From Pseudomonadota bacterium (GTDB lineage: Bacteria > Pseudomonadota > Gammaproteobacteria > Xanthomonadales > Rhodanobacteraceae), in the NCBI GenBank assembly GCA_018241165.1, contig JAFEEK010000459.1:1-26915 (forward strand): a stretch of 26,915 bases of DNA. The letters run 5' to 3'. Shown piece by piece: positions 11,460 to 18,820 of this stretch. Numbering within the stretch: the stretch's first letter is position 1; every line of letters starts with the position of its first letter. The translations under genes were made by a program, and so were the position numbers. Below the pieces are notes generated by a model, which saw only the letters and a program-made list of their open reading frames with translations, did no database searches and was not told the origin of the DNA.

Positions 11460-12125
11460 ATGACCGATCCCATCGCCATCCTCGGCGGCACCTTCGATCC
11501 GGTGCATATAGGGCATTTGCGCGTGGCGATGGAAGCATCCGAAGCGCTGGATGCGCCGGTGCGCCTGATGCCCGCGCACGTGCCGCCGCACCGTCCGGCA
11601 CCGGTGGCGAGCGCGGCACAGCGCGTGGCGATGTTGCGCGTGGCTTTGGCGGGGCAAGATCACCTGCAACTGGACACGCGTGAACTGGATCGCAGCGAGC
11701 CATCGTACACAGTCGACACGCTGCGCCAGATGCGCAAGGAATTCGGCGCTGAGCAATCGCTGATCCTGTTGCTGGGCGCGGATGCGTTCGCCGGCCTGCC
11801 GACGTGGCACGAGTGGCGTGCCTTGTTCGATCTTGCGCATATCGCAGTAATGACGCGGCCGGGTCACGATGCGCGGCTGCCTGTTGAACTGGCGACGGAA
11901 ATCGCGCCGCGACGCGCACGAGCCGCATCGGATTTACGCACAACGCCATGCGGAAAGGTGCTCGACTTGCCGGTCACGCCGTTGGAGATTTCCGCCAGCG
12001 CCGTGCGCGCGCTGCTCGCCGCCGGGCGCGATCCGCGCTGGTTGGTTCCGGATGCGCTGCTGGCCGATCCGGCCATGCTGGATACGTATCGTCGCCGCGC
12101 CGATCGATCGCCCAGTGGAAAGTAA
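11460..12125 (+). CDS. nadD: Nicotinate-nucleotide adenylyltransferase
   Basis: Transfers AMP from ATP to nicotinate mononucleotide, giving nicotinate adenine dinucleotide in NAD synthesis. It is 221 residues long. The nucleotidyltransferase signature GGTFDPVHIGH occupies 9-19, with the HxGH catalytic motif at 16-19. SYTVDTL (82-88), GADAF with LPTWHEW (106-119) and the C-terminal ISASAVR (177-183), the equivalent of ISSTxIR, are all present. The ATG at 11460 has no obvious Shine-Dalgarno sequence and lies 9 bp after the permease stop, suggesting translation depends on read-through from upstream. In E. coli the order leuS-lptE-holA-nadD continues to rsfS-rlmH; here about 2.8 kb of other genes separates nadD from rsfS. 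Confidence 0.97.
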   Translation: MTDPIAILGGTFDPVHIGHLRVAMEASEALDAPVRLMPAHVPPHRPAPVASAAQRVAMLRVALAGQDHLQLDTRELDRSEPSYTVDTLRQMRKEFGAEQSLILLLGADAFAGLPTWHEWRALFDLAHIAVMTRPGHDARLPVELATEIAPRRARAASDLRTTPCGKVLDLPVTPLEISASAVRALLAAGRDPRWLVPDALLADPAMLDTYRRRADRSPSGK

Positions 12126-12141
12126 ACTCCGGTTTTTTCAC

Positions 12142-12171
12142 TTGCGCCTGGATATGTGCAATTGTACAATT
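12142..12171 (+). promoter_or_regulatory. Promoter with palindromic operator for the toxin-antitoxin pair
   Basis: The perfect 12-bp palindrome AATTGTACAATT (12160-12171) lies in an AT-rich patch just before the toxin gene, unlike the GC-rich surroundings. It contains TACAAT (12165-12170), a 5-of-6 match to the -10 box, with a weak -35 TTGCGC (12142-12147) 17 bp upstream. Toxin-antitoxin pairs are usually autorepressed by the antitoxin at such a palindrome, so this is the likely operator. The predicted transcription start (about 12177) almost coincides with the toxin ATG at 12179, and no Shine-Dalgarno sequence is present, so the toxin mRNA may be leaderless. Confidence 0.55.
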
Positions 12172-12178
12172 CATATTC

Positions 12179-12571
12179 ATGGACATTACGATCGACACGT
12201 CGGTCATTCTCGCGGTTGTCTGCGGCGAACCGAGCCGGGATCGCGCCATTGAACTGACGTCGGGGCATTCGCTGGTTGCCCCGAAGTCGTTACATTGGGA
12301 GGTGGGTAACGCGCTTTCGGCAATGCTCAAGCGCCATCGCATCACCGCCGCTCAAGCGAATCTTTGCATCGATTCGTACCGGCAGATTCCGATCAAGTTG
12401 GCCGACGTCGATTTGAAGCAGGCGATGATTCTGGTGCGGAAGTTGCGCACATACGCTTACGACGCCTATATGCTGGCATGCGCCCAGCAGTCAGGTACTC
12501 CCTTACTGACCTTGGACGATGCTCTCAAGGTTCATGCGGAAAGTCTGGGCATTGCGGTGTTGGAGGTCTGA
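12179..12571 (+). CDS. PIN-domain toxin, VapC family
   Basis: Predicted 130-residue PIN-domain ribonuclease, the toxin of a type II toxin-antitoxin pair; VapC toxins cut specific tRNA or rRNA sites. The acidic metal-binding residues are in the expected places: Asp6 (TIDTS), Glu41 (WEVGNAL), Asp95 (YDAYMLACA) and Asp113/114 (TLDDAL). The closing pattern TPLLTLDDAL followed by a short beta strand is typical. The start at 12179 gives exactly this domain; the longer open frame upstream overlaps nadD. The gene precedes its antitoxin by 3 bp, the reverse of the common antitoxin-first order. It lies between nadD and the oppositely oriented helicase gene. The RNA target is unknown. Confidence 0.9.
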   Translation: MDITIDTSVILAVVCGEPSRDRAIELTSGHSLVAPKSLHWEVGNALSAMLKRHRITAAQANLCIDSYRQIPIKLADVDLKQAMILVRKLRTYAYDAYMLACAQQSGTPLLTLDDALKVHAESLGIAVLEV

Positions 12572-12574
12572 ATC

Positions 12575-12802
12575 ATGCGCGTCTATACATTTTCGGAAGC
12601 GCGTCAAAATTTCGCTTCTCTGCTTGATGTCGCACAAAAAGACGGAGCCGTCAGGGTCAAGCGGCGCGATGGCCGCGCGTTCACGATCCAGCCGATCGCG
12701 GGAACGCCTTCGCCGCTTGCCGTAAAAAGTGCCGCGTTGAAGATACGCCGTGGCGAAATCGTATCGGCCGTGCGGGATAGTCGCGAGCGCAGCAGAGGCT
12801 GA
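12575..12802 (+). CDS. Antitoxin of the Phd/YefM family
   Basis: Predicted 75-residue antitoxin that binds and silences the PIN toxin and represses the shared promoter. The N-terminal part, MRVYTFSEARQNFASLLD, followed by VRVKRRDGRAFTIQP, is the usual Phd/YefM DNA-binding fold (helix, then two strands with the basic RRDG turn). The C-terminal 25 residues (AALKIRRGEIVSAVRDSRERSRG) are charged and probably wrap around the toxin. Translation is well supported by GGAGG at 12562-12566, 8 nt before the ATG and inside the end of the toxin gene. A good ribosome binding site on the antitoxin and none on the toxin would favour antitoxin excess despite the toxin-first order. It ends 76 bp before the convergent helicase stop; I see no clear terminator in that gap. 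Confidence 0.85.
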   Translation: MRVYTFSEARQNFASLLDVAQKDGAVRVKRRDGRAFTIQPIAGTPSPLAVKSAALKIRRGEIVSAVRDSRERSRG

Positions 12803-12878
12803 CCTGCTTGGCCGTGCCGCACGCTTCCAGGCGCGATGCGCTGCTGGCAAACGTCGACCTGTTGTCGCCGTATCGCGG

Positions 12879-14828
12879 TTAGCGATCTTTCTTGTGTTTG
12901 TGCGGCCCGCGCTTGGGCTTGTCGAACCCGCCGGGCTTGAACGACTTCGGTTTGTGACCGGCCGGTTTGAAAGGCGGCTTGAACGTCGGTTTGCGTGGCA
13001 GCTTGTCGAATGTGCGAGTCGGTTCGGTCGAATCACTCATGCGGCTGATGAGCAGGCGCTGGCCGGCAACCCGAACCGTCTTGAGCAGCCGAAATGTTTC
13101 TTCGGGCATGCCTTCGGGAAGATCGAGCAGGGTGTAGCGGTCGCGGATGTCGATGCGGCCGATGTGTTTGGCGTCCAGGCCGGCCTCGTTGGCGATCGCA
13201 CCGACGATATTGCCCGGGCGTACGCCGTGGTCGTTGCCGACATTGATGCGAAAGGTTTCGAATCCCGCTTCGGCCTGGCGCGGGCGATCGTCGCGGTGCA
13301 GGCGTGACTGCTTGATCTCGTCGTCCCGGCGAAAACCGGCACCCGGCGACTTGTCTGCCGGCGCGAAGGCGCTGGATTCCGGCTTTCGCCGGAATGACGA
13401 ATCTTGATGCTTGTCGCGAGCGTGAGATGAAGTCTGTTCGTGGCGAGCCGGTTTTTCGAAGCGCGGTTTGTCGATTGGTCGCGATTCCCGCGATGGCGCT
13501 TGCAGCAACAACGGCTGCTTGCCTTGCACCACGCGCGCGAGCGCGGCGGCGATTTCCACCGCGGGCACGTTGCGTTCCTGCTCGAATTGCTCGATCAATT
13601 GACGAAAGGGCGCCAGGTCGTCACCGGCCAGCGCGTCGGCGATGCGTTGCTTGAATTTGCCGATGCGCCGGTCGTTGACCGCTTCGACGCTGGGCAACTG
13701 CATCTGCGTGATCGGTTGGCGCGTGGCGCGTTCGATGGCCTGCAACAGGCGCTGCTCGCGCGGCGCCACGAACAGGATCGCCTCGCCACTGCGACCGGCG
13801 CGACCCGTACGCCCGATGCGATGCACATAGGCTTCGGTGTCGGTCGGGATGTCGTAATTGAGCACATGGCTGATGCGTTCGACGTCGAGTCCGCGTGCGG
13901 CGACGTCGGTGGCCACGAGAATGTCGATCTGGCCATCCTTGAGCTGCGCGATGGTGCGTTCGCGCTGCGCCTGGATCACATCGCCGTTGATCGCCGCTGC
14001 GGCGAATCCGCGCGCTTGCAGTTTCTGCGCGATTTCCTCGGTGGCCTGCTTGGTGCGCATGAACACGAGCATCGCCTCGAACGGTTCGGCTTCGAGGATG
14101 CGCGTGAGCGCGTCGAGCTTGTGCACGCCGCTGACGTACCAATAGCGTTGACGGATATTCGCCGCGGTGGCGGTCTTGGCCTTGATCGCGATTTCGGTTG
14201 GATTGCGCAGATAGGTTTGCGCGATGCGTTTGATCTGGCTCGGCATGGTCGCCGAGAACAAGGCGATCTGGCGCGTCGGCGGCGTTTTCTTCAGCACCGT
14301 TTCGACATCGTCGATGAAACCCATGCGCAGCATCTCGTCGGCTTCGTCGAGCACCAATGTGGTCAACTGCGACAGATCCAGCGAGCCGCGTTCCAGATGA
14401 TCGATCACGCGCCCGGGCGTGCCGACGACGACGTGCGTGCCGCGCTTCAATCCGGACAGTTGCGGGCCGTAACTCTGGCCGCCGTAGATCGGCAACACGT
14501 GGAAACCGGGCATTTGCGCCGCGTAGCGCTGGAATGCCTCGGCGACCTGGATCGCCAGTTCGCGCGTCGGCGCCAGTACCAGCGCCTGCGGTTTGGTTTT
14601 CGACAAGTCCAGCCGCGCCAGGATCGGCAGCGCGAACGCGGCAGTCTTGCCGGTGCCGGTCTGCGCCTGGCCGAGCAGGTCGCGGCCGGCGAGCAGGGGC
14701 GGGATAGTCGCAGCCTGAATCGGCGAGGGCGTCTCGTAGCCGACTTGGGCCAACGCGGCCAGAACGGCATCGCCAAGACCGAGGTCGCGGAACGCAATGG
14801 ATTCGGACGCGGTGGCGGCATCGGACAT
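12879..14828 (-). CDS. deaD: DEAD-box RNA helicase with DbpA-like RNA-binding domain (DeaD/CsdA type)
   Basis: Predicted 649-residue ATP-dependent RNA helicase for ribosome assembly and mRNA remodelling. The Q motif (YETPSPIQ, 31-38), Walker A AQTGTGKT (55-62), PTRELA (88-93), TPGR (137-140), DEAD (161-164), SAT (192-194) and HRIGRTGR (336-343) are all intact. A DbpA/CsdA-type RNA-binding domain follows at about 524-596, then a basic tail rich in FKP and KPK (597-649). Residues about 476-504, in the linker, are encoded by a copy of the palindromic repeat and read SSFRRKPESS ... GFRRDDE. The start at 14828 (MSDAATASES) is the best fit to the family; an in-frame ATG at 14858 would add ten residues and overlaps a -10-like TACAAT. 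Neither has a good ribosome binding site. It is divergent from rsfS and convergent with the toxin-antitoxin pair. Confidence 0.93.
   Translation of the reverse strand: MSDAATASESIAFRDLGLGDAVLAALAQVGYETPSPIQAATIPPLLAGRDLLGQAQTGTGKTAAFALPILARLDLSKTKPQALVLAPTRELAIQVAEAFQRYAAQMPGFHVLPIYGGQSYGPQLSGLKRGTHVVVGTPGRVIDHLERGSLDLSQLTTLVLDEADEMLRMGFIDDVETVLKKTPPTRQIALFSATMPSQIKRIAQTYLRNPTEIAIKAKTATAANIRQRYWYVSGVHKLDALTRILEAEPFEAMLVFMRTKQATEEIAQKLQARGFAAAAINGDVIQAQRERTIAQLKDGQIDILVATDVAARGLDVERISHVLNYDIPTDTEAYVHRIGRTGRAGRSGEAILFVAPREQRLLQAIERATRQPITQMQLPSVEAVNDRRIGKFKQRIADALAGDDLAPFRQLIEQFEQERNVPAVEIAAALARVVQGKQPLLLQAPSRESRPIDKPRFEKPARHEQTSSHARDKHQDSSFRRKPESSAFAPADKSPGAGFRRDDEIKQSRLHRDDRPRQAEAGFETFRINVGNDHGVRPGNIVGAIANEAGLDAKHIGRIDIRDRYTLLDLPEGMPEETFRLLKTVRVAGQRLLISRMSDSTEPTRTFDKLPRKPTFKPPFKPAGHKPKSFKPGGFDKPKRGPHKHKKDR
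13319..13399 (-). repeat. Palindromic repeat, copy 2, inside the helicase gene
   Basis: An 81-bp element within the helicase coding region. The 28 bp at 13372-13399 begin CTGGATTCCGG, end CCGGAATGACG, and are identical to the half-sites of the other two copies. The opposite end (CGTCGTCCCGGC at 13319-13330) is a degenerate form with two changes in the 12-bp terminal repeat. The helicase frame passes through without a stop or shift, and the element is read as residues about 476-504. The core ATTCCGGC-TTTC-GCCGGAAT can form an 8-bp hairpin. Confidence 0.85.
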
Positions 14829-14856
14829 GGGCGGAGGCCGCAGCAGGAGGATGTCC

Positions 14857-14862
14857 ATTGTA
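14857..14862 (-). promoter_or_regulatory. Possible -10 box of the helicase promoter
   Basis: On the minus strand TACAAT matches the sigma70 -10 box at 5 of 6 positions. A start site about 7 nt downstream would leave a leader of roughly 20-25 nt before the ATG at 14828 and would exclude the ATG at 14858. No good -35 is visible at the right spacing, so support is limited. Confidence 0.25.
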
Positions 14863-14911
14863 ACGCGTCGATCGCTGCTTGCGCGGTAGTGGCTTGGCGC
14901 AAAAATCGGCC

Positions 14912-14917
14912 TATACT
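14912..14917 (+). promoter_or_regulatory. Probable -10 box of the rsfS promoter
   Basis: TATACT (5 of 6 matches) lies 37 bp before the proposed TTG start of rsfS. Transcription would begin near 14924, just ahead of the GAGGA ribosome binding site at 14935-14939. I see no convincing -35 at 16-18 bp. The box matters because it gives rsfS-rlmH a promoter of their own, as expected where they are cut off from nadD. Confidence 0.4.
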
Positions 14918-14948
14918 GATTTGCACAACCCAACGAGGATATCGCCGC

Positions 14949-15467
14949 TTGGCCACCGCATCGAAAACCGCACGCAAGCCCCGTTCCGTTTCCAAGGCCG
15001 CCTCGACCAAATCAGGTTCGGCCAAATCGAAATCGACCAGATCGGCCTCGGCGAAACCTGCGCCGAAGAAGGCCAAAGCCGCGAAACCAGCCACATCCGT
15101 AACGATGAAGTCCGATCCGGTCGAATTCCTGCGCCGGCAGGTACTGGCCGCACTCGACGAATTGAAGGCCAAGGACGTGCACGAGATCGACGTGCGCGGC
15201 AAGACCTCGATCGCGGATATCCTTTTCATTGCCAGCGGCACGTCGACGCGGCACGTGAAGTCCCTCGCCGACGAAGTGGTCAAGTTCGTCAAGAAGGCGG
15301 GCATGATGCCGCTCGGCGTGGAAGGCCAGCGCGAAGCCGAATGGGTGCTGGTCGACCTTGGCGACATCATCGTGCATGTGATGCTGCCGCGCATCCGCGA
15401 GTTCTACGGACTCGAACGCTTGTGGACGGTGGGGGACGACATGCCTGAAGCGGCCAATGCGAGTTGA
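14949..15467 (+). CDS. rsfS: Ribosomal silencing factor RsfS, with basic N-terminal extension
   Basis: RsfS binds ribosomal protein L14 (uL14) and stops the subunits joining under starvation. The conserved domain is residues about 53-165: LKAKDVHEIDVRGKTSIADI, then SGTSTRHVKSLADEV, then GVEGQREAEWVLVDLGDIIVHVMLP-type sequence, then REFYGLERLW. The start is uncertain. TTG at 14949 follows GAGGA (14935-14939, 9-nt spacing) and a -10-like box, and gives 172 residues with about 52 N-terminal residues that are almost all Lys, Ser, Ala, Arg, Pro and Thr. The ATG at 15105 (MKSDPVEFL) gives 120 residues, the usual family length, but has no ribosome binding site. I favour the TTG. The gene is followed 13 bp later by rlmH, its usual partner. 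Confidence 0.93.
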   Translation: MATASKTARKPRSVSKAASTKSGSAKSKSTRSASAKPAPKKAKAAKPATSVTMKSDPVEFLRRQVLAALDELKAKDVHEIDVRGKTSIADILFIASGTSTRHVKSLADEVVKFVKKAGMMPLGVEGQREAEWVLVDLGDIIVHVMLPRIREFYGLERLWTVGDDMPEAANAS

Positions 15468-15480
15468 GTAGTCTGGCGCC

Positions 15481-15939
15481 ATGCGCGCGCATTTGATCGC
15501 CGTCGGCGAACGCATGCCGGCATGGGTGCAACAAGGGTTCGCCGAATACGCCAAGCGCCTGTCGCGCGAATTGCCGTTGGACCTGGTCGAGGTCTGCGCA
15601 AAGTCGCGCGATCCGGCGCGCGCGATGTCCGAAGAGGCCGCGGCCCTGCTCGCCGCGATTCCGAAGGGTGCGCATGTCGTGGCGCTGGATGGCCGCGGCA
15701 AGCCGTGGTCGAGCGAGGAACTGGCGCAGCAACTCCAGCGTTGGCGCATGCAGGGCAAGGACCTTGCGTTGCTCGTCGGCGGCGCGGATGGGTTTGCGCC
15801 GGAACTGCTCGACCGCGTTGACCAGAAGTGGTCGCTTGGACCGATGACGTTGCCGCATCCGCTGGTGCGGATCATCGTTGCCGAACAGCTTTATCGCGCC
15901 GCCAGCCTGCTCGCCAACCATCCCTACCACCGCGGCTGA
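15481..15939 (+). CDS. rlmH: 23S rRNA (pseudouridine-1915 N3) methyltransferase RlmH
   Basis: SPOUT-class methyltransferase (152 residues) that methylates pseudouridine 1915 in helix 69 of 23S rRNA, acting on assembled 70S ribosomes. The knotted SAM site is visible: LLVGGADGF with GGADG at 100-104, then LGPMTLPHPLVRIIVAEQLYRA and the C-terminal HPYHR, which are highly conserved. The length is as usual. It begins 13 bp after rsfS, forming the conserved rsfS-rlmH pair. Both act on the large ribosomal subunit. Confidence 0.97.
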   Translation: MRAHLIAVGERMPAWVQQGFAEYAKRLSRELPLDLVEVCAKSRDPARAMSEEAAALLAAIPKGAHVVALDGRGKPWSSEELAQQLQRWRMQGKDLALLVGGADGFAPELLDRVDQKWSLGPMTLPHPLVRIIVAEQLYRAASLLANHPYHRG

Positions 15940-16006
15940 ACCGGGACTGGCGGGTTCGGGCGACTTCACGGCGTTTGCGGATGCCTTGTGAGAAACTAGG
16001 CTTCTC

Positions 16007-18166
16007 ATGGATCGCGCAGACTCCCGCAGCGGCGAAACAATGGCGAACATGGGCCGGGCCCTGGCGCTTGCCCTTGTGGTTGCCGCCGTTTCGTGGTGGG
16101 CGATGAATTACGCCCGCGGGCCGGCCGGACTTTCCACCTTGTGGCCTGCCAGCGGTATCGTCTGCGGGGTGATGGCGGTGTCGCCGCGCCGTCGCTGGGG
16201 CTGGTATTTTGCGGCGGCTTTCATCGCTTTCATTGGCGTCAATGTCGCGCATGGCGGATCCGGCCGCACGAGCATGCTGCTCAGCATCGCCGACATCATC
16301 GATCCCGTGGTCGTGGCCTGGGTCATCGCTGGCCGGGTGGGCGATTTCAGCGATCTGTCGCGCATTTCTTCCATCAGCCTGCGTGCCTCCGCAGCGACGC
16401 TCGGGGCGTGCGCATTGTCCGCGGCGGTGGCGGTTGCCGGATTGCATGGCTTGGCCGGATTCGCCGACTTCGACCGGTTTGTCGCCTGGATGGCGTCGCA
16501 TGTATTGGGCATGGCGATCTTTGCCACCCTGGCAATTTCTGCCGGGTTGCTCGGCCGCAACATCTTCGGCGTGCCCGGCCAGCGCCTGGCGTTCTTCGGC
16601 GAGATGGCCGTGCTCGCCGCGACCTGTGGGCTGGTGTTCGGAACCTCGTACTTTCCATTTCCGTACATCGTCTTCCTGCCGCTGTTGCTGGTGACGTTCC
16701 GGCGCCGGTTTGCCGGATTCGCACTGGGCACCAGCCTGGTCGCCATTGTCGCCGTGTCCACGCACGCATCGGGGATCGGTCCCTTTGCGCACATGACGCA
16801 ACTCGGCGACGCCTGGCGCACGCTGGTGTTGCAAGGCTTCGTTGCGAGCACCTGCGTGTTCGCCCTGCCGGTCGCGATCGTCCTGACCGGGCGCGCCGTA
16901 CTCGTGCGGCAACTGGCGGCGAGTGAGCGCGAGTACCGCATGCTGGCCGATTATTCGCGCGACCTGGTCGTGCGCTTCGACGAAAATGGCGTGCGTCGCT
17001 ACATTTCGCCGTCGGCTTACGAAATGCTGGGCTGGAGCCGCGACGAACTGGCTTCCACGCGCTGGGATCTCGTGCATCCGGACGATCGCGGGCATGTGCA
17101 ACAGGAACTGGCGCGGCTGCAGGCGCAAGGTGGCACGACGTCGATCCTGTTTCGCGTGTTGCGCAAGGATGGCCGTTACCTGTGGATCGAGGCAAACGCT
17201 TCGCAGGTGCCCAGCGCCGATCCGCGCGTACCGCCCGACGTGATCTACTCGGGCCGCGACGTGACCACTCGCGTGATCGCCGAGAAGGCCCTGCGCAACA
17301 ACGAGCGGCGCTTGCGTGCGATCACTGCGAATGTCCCGGCTGTCGTGTTGCACGTGGACAAGGATGAACGCTATACCTTCGTCAATGCCTACGCGCTTCG
17401 CGACAATTCGAGAAGCGAGTCGGAGATGATCGGCAAGCGTGTGCGCGACGTCGTCAGCGACGCCAACTGGGCGGAGATCCAGCCCTTTGTGCAGGCGGCG
17501 CTGCAAGGCAGGGAAGTGGCTTTCGAGATCGAACGCGAAGTCAACGGCAAGCGCAGCCACTACCAGTCGCGTTACGTGCCGGATATCGGCGACGACGGGG
17601 CGGTCGCCGGATTTTATGCGGTCAGTTTCGATATTTCCGAGCTCAAGCAGGCACAGGCCGAATTGCTGCGCCTGATTCGCCACGATTCGCTGACCGGGGT
17701 GGCGAACCGCCTGCGTTTCATCGAACGGCTCGAGCTGGCGGTCGCGCGCAGTCGGCGCAGCCGCAGGCCGCTTGCGCTGTTGTACCTGGACATCGACCAT
17801 TTCAAGAGCATCAACGACACTCTGGGACATGTCGCCGGCGACGCGGTATTGCGCGAGTTCGCCCAGCGGCTGACCCGAAACGTGCGCGATGTCGATCTCG
17901 TTGCGCGCCTGGGCGGCGACGAATTCGTGGTCGTACTCGAACAGATCGATACGGCGGACGACGCGCAGGCCGTTGCCGACAAGCTGCTCGGAAGCCTGCG
18001 CGAACCCATCGCGACGGGCGACGAGCAGGCGCAAGTCAGCGCCAGCGTCGGCATCGCCTTCGCCGTGGATCCGGTCGACGATCCCGAAACCTTGCTGCAA
18101 AAGGCCGATACGGCGCTGTACGAGGCCAAGCGGGCCGGCCGAAATATCTGGCGCATGGCCGGCTAG
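16007..18166 (+). CDS. Diguanylate cyclase, MASE1-like membrane domain, two PAS domains and GGDEF
   Basis: Predicted 719-residue inner-membrane diguanylate cyclase that makes cyclic di-GMP from two GTP. About eight hydrophobic segments (15-300) form a MASE1-like sensor; STLWPASGI near 43-51 is a typical motif. PAS domains lie at about 308-424 (ending YSGRDVT) and 435-545 (ending VSFDIS). The GGDEF domain follows: DSLTGVANR (560-568), DIDHFKSINDTLGH (595-608) and an exact GGDEF at 636-640. An inhibitory RxxD site (R627 to D630) stands the usual five residues before it, so product inhibition is expected. There is no EAL domain. The ATG at 16007 is weakly supported; ATGs at 16040 and 16049 are possible, and a TAGGCT box (15997-16002) lies very close to the first. 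It sits between rlmH and maf, 67 bp from rlmH. The sensed signal is unknown. Confidence 0.93.
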   Translation: MDRADSRSGETMANMGRALALALVVAAVSWWAMNYARGPAGLSTLWPASGIVCGVMAVSPRRRWGWYFAAAFIAFIGVNVAHGGSGRTSMLLSIADIIDPVVVAWVIAGRVGDFSDLSRISSISLRASAATLGACALSAAVAVAGLHGLAGFADFDRFVAWMASHVLGMAIFATLAISAGLLGRNIFGVPGQRLAFFGEMAVLAATCGLVFGTSYFPFPYIVFLPLLLVTFRRRFAGFALGTSLVAIVAVSTHASGIGPFAHMTQLGDAWRTLVLQGFVASTCVFALPVAIVLTGRAVLVRQLAASEREYRMLADYSRDLVVRFDENGVRRYISPSAYEMLGWSRDELASTRWDLVHPDDRGHVQQELARLQAQGGTTSILFRVLRKDGRYLWIEANASQVPSADPRVPPDVIYSGRDVTTRVIAEKALRNNERRLRAITANVPAVVLHVDKDERYTFVNAYALRDNSRSESEMIGKRVRDVVSDANWAEIQPFVQAALQGREVAFEIEREVNGKRSHYQSRYVPDIGDDGAVAGFYAVSFDISELKQAQAELLRLIRHDSLTGVANRLRFIERLELAVARSRRSRRPLALLYLDIDHFKSINDTLGHVAGDAVLREFAQRLTRNVRDVDLVARLGGDEFVVVLEQIDTADDAQAVADKLLGSLREPIATGDEQAQVSASVGIAFAVDPVDDPETLLQKADTALYEAKRAGRNIWRMAG

Positions 18167-18227
18167 GCACCACATTGCGCCTGCTGCACCCGGCAGCCTT
18201 GGCGAGGACTTTCTTGAGGAAGATGCC

Positions 18228-18797
18228 GTGCTTTATCTCGCTTCGCAGTCGCCGCGCCGCCGCGAACTGCTCGATCGCCTTGGCGTGCAATTCGACATCA
18301 TCGATGTCGACGTGCCGGAAGTGCGTGCGGCGGACGAGTCTGCGATCGAGTACGTCGGCCGCGTGGCGCGCGAGAAGGCCGCCACCGGACTTCTCACGTT
18401 GTCCGGCATCGCCGGCGCGGTTGTGCTGGGGGCCGATACCGAAGTCGTGCTCGACGGGACCGTTTTCGGCAAGCCGGCCAATGCGGAGCAAGCGCGAGAG
18501 ATGCTGCGGCGTCTGTCGGGGCGCACGCATGAGGTATTGTCCGCGGTCTGGTGCCTGTCCGCCGGTCGCGAAGAGCATGCGTTCAGCATCACACAAGTAG
18601 AATTTGCGCGGCTCGATCCGGGCCAGATCGCAGCCTACGTCGCCTGTGGCGAATGGCAGGGCAAGGCCGGCGCCTATGCAATCCAGGGCCGGGCAGAAGC
18701 GTTCGTGGTGCGCCTTGCGGGCAGTTATTCCGGTGTCATGGGCTTGCCGCTGCATGAGACAATGACGCTATTGCAACGATTCGATATCCACGCCTAG
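18228..18797 (+). CDS. maf: Maf family nucleoside triphosphate pyrophosphatase, YhdE type (dTTP/UTP)
   Basis: Hydrolyses dTTP, UTP or modified nucleotides to the monophosphate, a house-cleaning role. It is 189 residues long. Motifs: ASQSPRRRELL (5-15), GADTEVVL (68-75), GKPANAEQAREMLRRLSGRTHEV (81-103 region) and KAGAYAIQG (146-154). The last resembles the KAGAYGIQG of E. coli YhdE rather than the YceF branch. The GTG at 18228 follows GAGGA (18216-18220); an ATG just upstream is in another frame. It stands directly before rng, the same neighbourhood as yhdE-rng in E. coli. Confidence 0.94.
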   Translation: MLYLASQSPRRRELLDRLGVQFDIIDVDVPEVRAADESAIEYVGRVAREKAATGLLTLSGIAGAVVLGADTEVVLDGTVFGKPANAEQAREMLRRLSGRTHEVLSAVWCLSAGREEHAFSITQVEFARLDPGQIAAYVACGEWQGKAGAYAIQGRAEAFVVRLAGSYSGVMGLPLHETMTLLQRFDIHA

Positions 18798-18820
18798 CCC
18801 GCCGCGGCAACGAACCGGCA

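Noticed and set aside
13440..14948. A 503-codon plus-strand open frame running into rsfS
   Set aside because: It is the antisense shadow of the helicase gene. Its translation is rich in Arg, His, Asp and Gly without domains; only the part from 14949 has RsfS character.
15872..18175. A 767-codon minus-strand open frame opposite the GGDEF gene
   Set aside because: High G+C leaves stops rare in this antisense frame. The translation has no recognisable domain, whereas the plus strand encodes a complete cyclase.
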